The notes under the pieces were generated by a model. The model had not been told where the DNA came from. It did not search any database and saw only the letters and a list, made by a program, of their open reading frames with translations. A stretch of 64,000 bases of DNA, taken from contig JAEVLN010000027.1 of NCBI GenBank assembly GCA_018350325.1, forward strand, positions 744,001-808,000, read 5' to 3'. Shown here piece after piece: positions 57,922 to 64,000 of the stretch; positions within the stretch are counted from its first letter, which is position 1, and each line of letters begins with the position of its first letter. The translations under genes and the position numbers were made by a program. The DNA comes from Globodera rostochiensis (taxonomy: Eukaryota; Nematoda; Chromadorea; Rhabditida; Heteroderidae).

Positions 57922-59112
57922 CTTCAAACAAAATAGAAAGATTAGAATTTTAGTTTTTTAGAAAACTTTTTATAAACTTATGAGAGAGAGAGCCTAGACA
58001 CGAGAATCAATCGGATACATCAAAAAATTTTGAAATATCACAAAATCATCCCCTACCGCTCGACCCCTGACTGTTTTTTCCTACTCCTTGACGGTGTCCA
58101 CGTCGTTTAAACCCCTCGATTGGGCTCGGGGCTCCGATCAAGGATGGGCGGAATACCGTTTTTCGTTGTTTTTTTAGCTTTTTTCCAGTTAAAATACCCG
58201 TTTTTACGAAAAAAACCGGAAAAATTTGCACCCCCAAAATTTATTAGCAAAAAAATTTCCAGCGTGAAAGGAGGAAAGAAAAATCCTATGACCCCCGCCC
58301 CCCTTGAGCAAAATTCTACGGTTATGGATCCATTTTCTTACAAAATTCCAACAAAATTTCTTGGCGTGCTTATCGGCTAGTTATGCACGAGACGCAAAAT
58401 TTGTCGATAATCGGGCCCGAGCCCGATACTTGACATTGAGACTAATCGAGAATTAATTAAATAAACGCACAATTAATTTATGACTGTAAAATTACTCGAA
58501 AAAAGATTTTGCGATTTTCCCACAAATTAGTTATGAAAGTGTTTTTTGGGTGTATTGCATTTTTTGTTAAGAAAATACGTCAGGAATACACAAGTTTTTT
58601 AAGAATTTGTTTTATTTCTGGGAGGGGGTCAGCGGTACCGATAGGCGCCGCTATGCTTTTCGAGACTAAATACTCGAGCCGAGACCCAAAAAATTTGAGA
58701 CTTTCTTGAGTCGATACTCGAGACCGAGCTCTCGAGCATCATTACTTTGGGCACCGCCGACCCCCACCCCCCACCCAGAGCTTAAAATAGTCTAAAAAGG
58801 CCGCTGAAGCAATTCCCCCAAGATTTTCAGTTAAAAATCTCGATCGGTCCTCAAGTCCGGGCTCTATTCGCAAACAGCCCTAATGACAGACAACCTTCAA
58901 ATTTTAAGAGTAGATATTTCAAACTTTTAACTAGGGTTGGACAAAACCGGATATTATCCGTATCTCCCGAATACCGGGTAGCTCAAAAACACCCGGATAT
59001 CCGTCTGGATACCGGGTAATTTGACTGGGGTTGGTCCAAGACCCGGATAATTTTACTCAAAAATTTCGAACCAGGATACCGGTCCCGGTTTCGTGGGAAT
59101 ATTTGTTATAAC
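57922..59112. other. intergenic, repeat fragments
   Basis: No gene is supported. 58620-58655 has an AGCGGTACCGATAGGCGCCG repeat. 58845-58865 is the right end (CGATCGGTCCTCAAGTCCGG, then GCTCTA) of the CGATCGAGA MITE family. 58932 begins a hAT-like TAGGGTTGGACAAAACCGG segment full of CCGGATA words, with no partner end found; the 899-bp element below sits inside or next to it. Confidence 0.45.
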
Positions 59113-60011
59113 TAGGGCTGCCAAAAATATGCAAATGCATTTTTTTTTCCTGGATTCTACGTAGTCTAAATAGTAGGAAAAACATCTTCTTTTTTGAATT
59201 TGCGAACAAAAGTCGGGACTTTTATTTGCATATTTTTGCATATTTCCGACTTTTTGTGCATATTTGCATATTTTGGGTTTTTGTGCATATTTCGTGCATA
59301 TTTCGCCATTTTTGATAAATTTTTCATGTTTTCTGAGAAATTCGACAGTAAATATTTCCAATATGCCTAAAATTAAATCCAAATCTGCATGGATGCGCGA
59401 CTGGATTAACAGAATCGACGGAAAAACAACGTACACGACTGACGGAACAATAGTGTATTGTCAGCCTTGTCAACAACAGGTTGAAAATCAACCGTTTTCA
59501 TCGCGACAACAACAACAACAAGACAACGAAAACAATTTGCAGGTACCTTCAAAGAGATTCTCACAGCTAAAACAACATGATGAAACTGGCAAGCATAAAT
59601 CGAACTTTGAACATTTCGTCCGACCAAGCGGAAGTGTCCAAAAACAACCTTTTTTGGCTGACACTTCAGTTAAAAAGCCTGATCAATTTACAATGGAGTT
59701 GTGTGATGCCTTAATTTCTGCTAACATTCCATTTTACAAATTGGAAAACAAAGTTTTCAGAGGTTTTGCTTGTTGCTTTACGACAGAAAACCTTGAAAAA
59801 TTTTTGATTTGCAATTGCAAAAACAACTGTTAAAATCTATGGAGAATAAATTTTTTTTTAACTACATTTTCACCCTAAATTTTCAACTTTTTATGCATAT
59901 TTGGTGCATATTTTGCGATTTTTATGCATATTTTATGCATATTTCACTGTTTTATTTGCATGTTTATGTGCATATTTTGGCCACTTTTTGTGCATATTTT
60001 TGGCAGCCCTA
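59113..60011 (+). mobile_element. 899-bp h hAT-type element with its own ORF
   Basis: The element starts TAGGGCTGCCAAAAATATGC and ends TATTTTTGGCAGCCCTA, perfect inverted ends of about 17 bp. It is flanked by identical 8-bp GTTATAAC (59105-59112, 60012-60019). Both subterminal regions are dense in TTTTGTGCATATTT words (about ten copies in each orientation), which could be transposase binding sites. The centre carries one ORF with a BED finger, and AATAAA follows it at 59845. The catalytic RNase H-like and dimerisation domains of hAT transposases are absent, so it cannot move by itself. Confidence 0.92.
59363..59833 (+). CDS. BED-finger protein, hAT-transposase N-terminus (CGGBP1-like)
   Basis: The 156-residue ORF starts MPKIKSKSAWMRDWINRID; an in-frame upstream Met at 59264 lies in the terminal repeats. 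C33-x2-C36 and H72-x5-H78 make a BED-type zinc finger with a Gln-rich insert (QQQQQ at 49-53). FTMELCDALISANIPFYKLE (about 113-132) matches the segment after the BED finger in hAT transposases and in the transposase-derived protein CGGBP1. After KVFRGF the expected helix is replaced by a short Cys-rich tail and a stop. It could be a leftover of internal deletion, or a DNA-binding protein kept on a MITE that could compete with full-length transposase; the second is inference. Confidence 0.7.
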   Translation: MPKIKSKSAWMRDWINRIDGKTTYTTDGTIVYCQPCQQQVENQPFSSRQQQQQDNENNLQVPSKRFSQLKQHDETGKHKSNFEHFVRPSGSVQKQPFLADTSVKKPDQFTMELCDALISANIPFYKLENKVFRGFACCFTTENLEKFLICNCKNNC

Positions 60012-60651
60012 GTTATAACCAATTTTTATAACTCATAAATAGATTCCCCATACTCCGATTCTGGACATGCCGCCCTAACCCGAGCACGGTTTTATATCAG
60101 CTAGAATAATCGGGACTTTATGCTGGGCAGAAAAAAATAAATTAAAAACGGGATAAAATTGCTTAATCCCTGTACAAAACCTGGGATTAATAGATCAAAT
60201 GAACATGTGTAAAGTGCGAAAACCCAGGATTCAATAAGGGAGAAACTTCAGTCCTAAAAAGAAAATTACAGTCCCGATTCCGGCTATTCGGCGGCAACGA
60301 GAAAGCTAAGACCAACATAACCAATCAGGGAAAATATGGCTTCCGGGGGGAGCGGCAGGCGCTCAAAGCCTTCTTTTGTGCAAAATTCTAGTTTGGAAAA
60401 TTGCCACATTTCCACACCTGCCACATTTTGACATATTTTTGAACTTTGCGAAAATTTCTTATTTGGAACCGGTTGCCATACATATTATCTCGAAGGTAAT
60501 CTGAGCTCCCTGGGGGGGGGGGGGGAGGTTGCATTAAAAAATTGTTAATTCTGTCACACCTTATAATTTTTTAAAATCCGTGATTAAATTATTTTTGTTA
60601 GGACAACGCGAAGTTGTGCCAATATTCCTTGTAACCCTAAATTATAAAATC

Positions 60652-63305
60652 TTAAATTGCCTTGATTATCCAATGGCATCGGCATTTAATTGTGGCTGAA
60701 CCATCGCCGCATTTTAGCACAGGCTTTAGCGTTCGCGTTTGCCAATCGGCTTCCAATTCTCTTTCATTTCCATAAATGCAGTTCCTATCTAAATGGTTTG
60801 ATTGCAAATTATTTTAAATATTCAAAATTAATTAAGCAATTTGGGTTTAAAACGCTTGTTACTATTTTCGATCGATTCGCAATACGCTCCGCCATATCCA
60901 TCAGGGCAACGGCATTGCAAACAACGTTTAGGGTTGGGATAGCCGTTATTCAGGCATTGGTTCGCTTCATTTTTGCAGGCATCTAAGAAAGTCAAAAACA
61001 TTAAATTGGCTTCTTGATGATCCGTCAACGGGGTAAGCGGTTAGCATTGCCGCACCAAAGAAACCCATCTCCGACGGGCCAAAGCACCCCATATGACGGT
61101 TTGTCGAGACAACATTTTTTTTCACCCTTCATGCCTTTGCAATAAGCATGGTCGATTATTGCCGCATCCTTGAAAGAGAGTTTCACACTTTGGCCAATCG
61201 TTTTTTGGTAAAAGCGCGAATGTGTGATTATCAAGTGGGGGGCAGGTCTGAAATGTTCAGACATTTAACAACAATAAACAGTCGGTGGTCTACCCAACAC
61301 TTGGGTAGTGCATTATTGATCCATAATCGTATGGAAAGTCGAAATTCCCTGTATTTTGTTCCACAACGAGTTGCGAAGCCCAATCCTGAAAAGAAAAACT
61401 CAGATACCCCTAATTTATGGGGACAGCATTTTTATGCCCCCCCCCCCCGAACCCGAATACAGATAAAAACCCGCACATCAAGTCTATTTTAGGGGTAAAT
61501 TTTTTGAAGTATAAATTCATTCAATACAAAATTTGAAATAGTATTTCATGTCTGAACTCACCTTGTACTCTTCGTGATAGTAATTAATTTTGGTGAAATT
61601 GCGCGCGTCGTTTCGCTGATGTTCATGGTCTAGGCCAAGCGCATGCAAAAGTTCGTGAGCTGCAATTCCGCCATTGTCCTGTTTATAAAAATTTTATGGG
61701 TTAATACAATTAAATTTGGTAATAATTGTGTCTCAAGTATCCGACTCCTGACAAACAAACCCTTTTATGGGCCAGGGTCTTTTATCAATCTTTATTTGTC
61801 CATTAGTCCCAATTTTTCTTGGCCGGGATCTTTTTAGCAAAAATCCAGGTCACGGCCAACTCTACTTTCTGCGAATAAATGAAAGCGCACGACAAATCGG
61901 TTTTTTTTAAATTGTGTTCTGTTCTCGAACAATCAACCAAATCTTTGTTGTTATTTGGATTCAGGGTACAAGATTTGCAAAAAGCAGAGCGCCGGTTCAA
62001 TATTTACAAACTTCGATGCATTCGCTCGCAAGAGTTAGTTTTTGCCAGCCTCCTTTTTTGCCAAGAGAACTTGAGGAGCAACCTTCGCCATTTGTTATGT
62101 TTATGCCATAATCCTTTCCAGCACTCACAATGAAGGTGAAATTGACGCAGGTGGCATCCCTAGACAAATTATAATTATTTTAAAATTTTGCTTAAATTAA
62201 ACATGGGGGTTGCATGGGCTTATCTCTCGCTGAACCCTGAACAAAAATTGGTAAAATCCGCGCTTGCCCAATTTTTTGAAATTTCTAATATTTAGGAAAT
62301 TTTTTTCGAACAATTTTAAATTTCAAATTTTTCCAAAACTCATATTTATGTTTCAAAATCAATTAAAAAAGTACAAAATAATAACGAAAAGGCACGTAAT
62401 GACCGAATTCATGAGTTTTGAACGATTTTGAGAACAAAATTGATTTCTGAAAAGGTTAAATTTTCGAAAAAATGTTCGAATTAGGGTCCGGGTTTCAAAA
62501 TTGGTCGGAATGGAGGTCAGAATCGAATTTTACGGCCGCGCAGAAAGCCCCTGCGAGAGATTTGGAATCAAAATTTTAAAAACATTGTTTTTTGAAGCTT
62601 TTTAAGATTAGCAGGAGTCCGTCGGCGCGGCTACAAATCCGATTTATCTTAACTATAGCTTCGTCTCTAGAAGTCTGAATCGGTTAAGTTTAGACCCACC
62701 AAGCAATTTAATTTTGTAACTAAAGATCATGACAAGAAGTCAGAAATTAAAATAGACAAAATTCCGTATTTCTTCCGTATTTTTCGCAAAATACGGAACA
62801 CGGAATACAAACGGACAACATCCTGGTACACACATTACACTATTTCTTATTTCATCGCACTCCCTTTTCCACTCTGACACTAACAAAGCCCCATTTTAGC
62901 CCTAACTTGGGGTGGACGAAAACAGAATTTTTCATTTTCGTAAACAAAACCCCTTTACTCGGTATCAATATAATTTATGCTCAGTATTATAGAAAATATT
63001 GCCAAGCTCTGTGCAAAAATCAGGAGGATCGGTGTGTTTAATCAAAAATTCTTGTTTTTGATGTGCGATCAACTCGGTTTCTGCTGTTATTCTCTTTTTT
63101 TTTTTTGCATTGACATAACGCCAACGCCCAATGCCAATTTAATTGCTATTTCCTGCGTTAAGTTATTAGTGAGGGAATTATATGGATTAAAAAGTCGCTC
63201 TATATTTTTCGAATTGTATTTTGGGCTTCTCGCGTAAAACCTGCTCCCTTTTCTGGTCCCGAATTCTCCATACTTTTTCCATAGTCCATGTTTTTTGACC
63301 GACAT
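60652..63305 (-). CDS. astacin-family zinc metalloprotease with EGF module
   Basis: A probably secreted M12A protease of the nematode NAS group. Exons from the catalytic domain on are firm: 62159-62012, 61678-61562, 61385-61294, 61247-61126, 60982-60863, 60788-60652. They show ATCVNFTFI, then HELLHALGLDHEH (zinc site HExxHxxGxxH), then YDYGSIMHYPS (Met-turn), TIGQSVKLSF, AYCK, then an EGF module (DACKNEANQCLNNGYP, CRCPDGYGGAYC). A CUB-like start follows (ELEADWQT, CHWIIKA) and then a stop, so CUB is truncated here or continues through a GC donor. The exon ending at 63115 (NSLTNNLTQEIAIKLALG) joins in phase 2 to DATC. Its 5' border is not fixed: 63305 is the first in-frame Met, without a signal peptide. 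Prepro exons may lie at 63390-63600 (for example IPKEEKEREKWLKAV). An alternative end reads through 60863 to a stop at 60828. Confidence 0.85.
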
Positions 63306-63739
63306 TTAAACAATTTTTTCCCCTTTATTTTTATTTATTTTTGATCCCTATCCCGGTTTTCTTGCAATTCTGATCAACTCTGATTTGATTGGCACTCACA
63401 TAATCATCTTGGATCCACTTATGACGGCCTTTAACCATTTTTCGCGCTCTTTTTCTTCTTTTGGAACTGAATGTAAAAGAATTCTATAACAAATGTTTTC
63501 AATTTTGTTCAACCAACATGTGGCCCAGTCGAATCTGATCTGGATCGGAAAATTGAACCATGGGCTTGAAGCAGCAAATTGTCTCTTCAATCGTTTCTTT
63601 CCCACCGTTTTTGGCGCATGTTTACATTTGGCACATTCTTAACAAAATTTAGAGCATTTCAATGAATTTTAATTTTATCAATTAGCATTTTTAATAAAAT
63701 AAAATATTTATTCTAATTAACCGGAAATTTGTGTTTTAG

Positions 63740-64000
63740 GTGCCGGGGGGAAATCTATAATCTTGGAGATGTTTGGTTCGAGTGGGCTGAAAATTTGCAC
63801 AGTGATAAAGTTCCGAGGGTACTACAGTTCCTGGTTTTTTCCTAAAATTTTTGTCTGGCAAGGGTCGAACGGTCTAACCGCCCAAAACGAAGCGGCCCTT
63901 TTTGATGACCATGTTGGGGTTGGTGGTTTAAAGCATGCTTTTAGCGTGTCGGGTTTGGACAAAGAGCACAACTAGACAACATTTGGGTTCGAGTGGTATA
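63740..64000 (+). CDS. partial exon of an unidentified gene at window edge
   Basis: After a TTTTAG acceptor the frame reads CRGEIYNLGDVWFEWAENLH and on to a GT donor near 63819. The pattern C-x2-G-x-x-Y-x-x-G-D-x-W is reminiscent of small nematode extracellular modules of the fibronectin type I kind, but one line is not enough to assign it. A second similar string (TTTGGGTTCGAGTGGTA) lies at the very end of the window, so a repeated module may follow outside. Confidence 0.25.

Noticed and set aside
59053..59436. 127-codon minus ORF across the hAT element end
   Set aside because: Reads the TGCATATTT terminal repeats in antisense and crosses the insertion border.

Overview
The window is nuclear DNA of a nematode, most likely a plant-parasitic cyst nematode (Heteroderidae, Globodera/Heterodera type). 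The evidence is: introns in nearly every gene with consistent phases across exons; a SPRY-domain gene with the glutamine-rich coiled-coil N-terminus of the RBP-1/SPRYSEC-like family; a BTB-MATH gene; an Srg-type chemoreceptor; a nematode-style astacin with EGF module; and two GC-AG introns that keep the reading frame. The species is inference.

Layout. 1-8.5 kb is repeat-rich with no gene I can identify, apart from two related exon-like segments. 8.5-14.0 kb (+) is a complete 14-exon GPAT3/4-type acyltransferase with a tRNA-Thr(AGT) inside an intron. 14.6-14.9 kb (-) is a broken orphan Pumilio exon, and 15.4-15.8 kb (+) a small unidentified two-exon gene. 17.1-18.7 kb (-) is a six-exon Srg-like receptor with an 87-bp hAT MITE at a splice acceptor. 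20.9-22.5 kb (+) is a BTB-MATH gene whose 3' half has frameshifts. 24.2-25.7 kb (+) is a seven-exon SPRY gene. 25.7-44.4 kb is a long GC-tract-rich stretch without a convincing gene. It lies upstream of 44.4-53.6 kb (+), a 20-exon Ikaros/hunchback-like transcription factor with eight C2H2 fingers. 53.9-55.0 kb is a 31-bp minisatellite of about 35 copies that abuts a broken BED/hAT transposase. 56-58 kb has an isolated ankyrin exon and unidentified minus-strand exons. 59.1-60.0 kb is a complete 899-bp hAT-type element with its own BED-finger ORF. 60.7-63.3 kb (-) is an astacin metalloprotease. The last 260 bases hold the start of another exon.

Mobile DNA dominates between genes. At least seven elements have readable ends. 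Six of them look like hAT insertions, five with perfect 8-bp target duplications and one with 7 of 8 matching; three of those are only 73-92 bp long. A separate foldback family recurs five or more times, partly inside introns.

The genes are not an operon and do not form a pathway: lipid synthesis, chemosensation, ubiquitin-adaptor, SPRY, developmental regulator and protease genes sit side by side. All gene models were built by eye from splice signals and phase; none was tested by alignment or transcripts.
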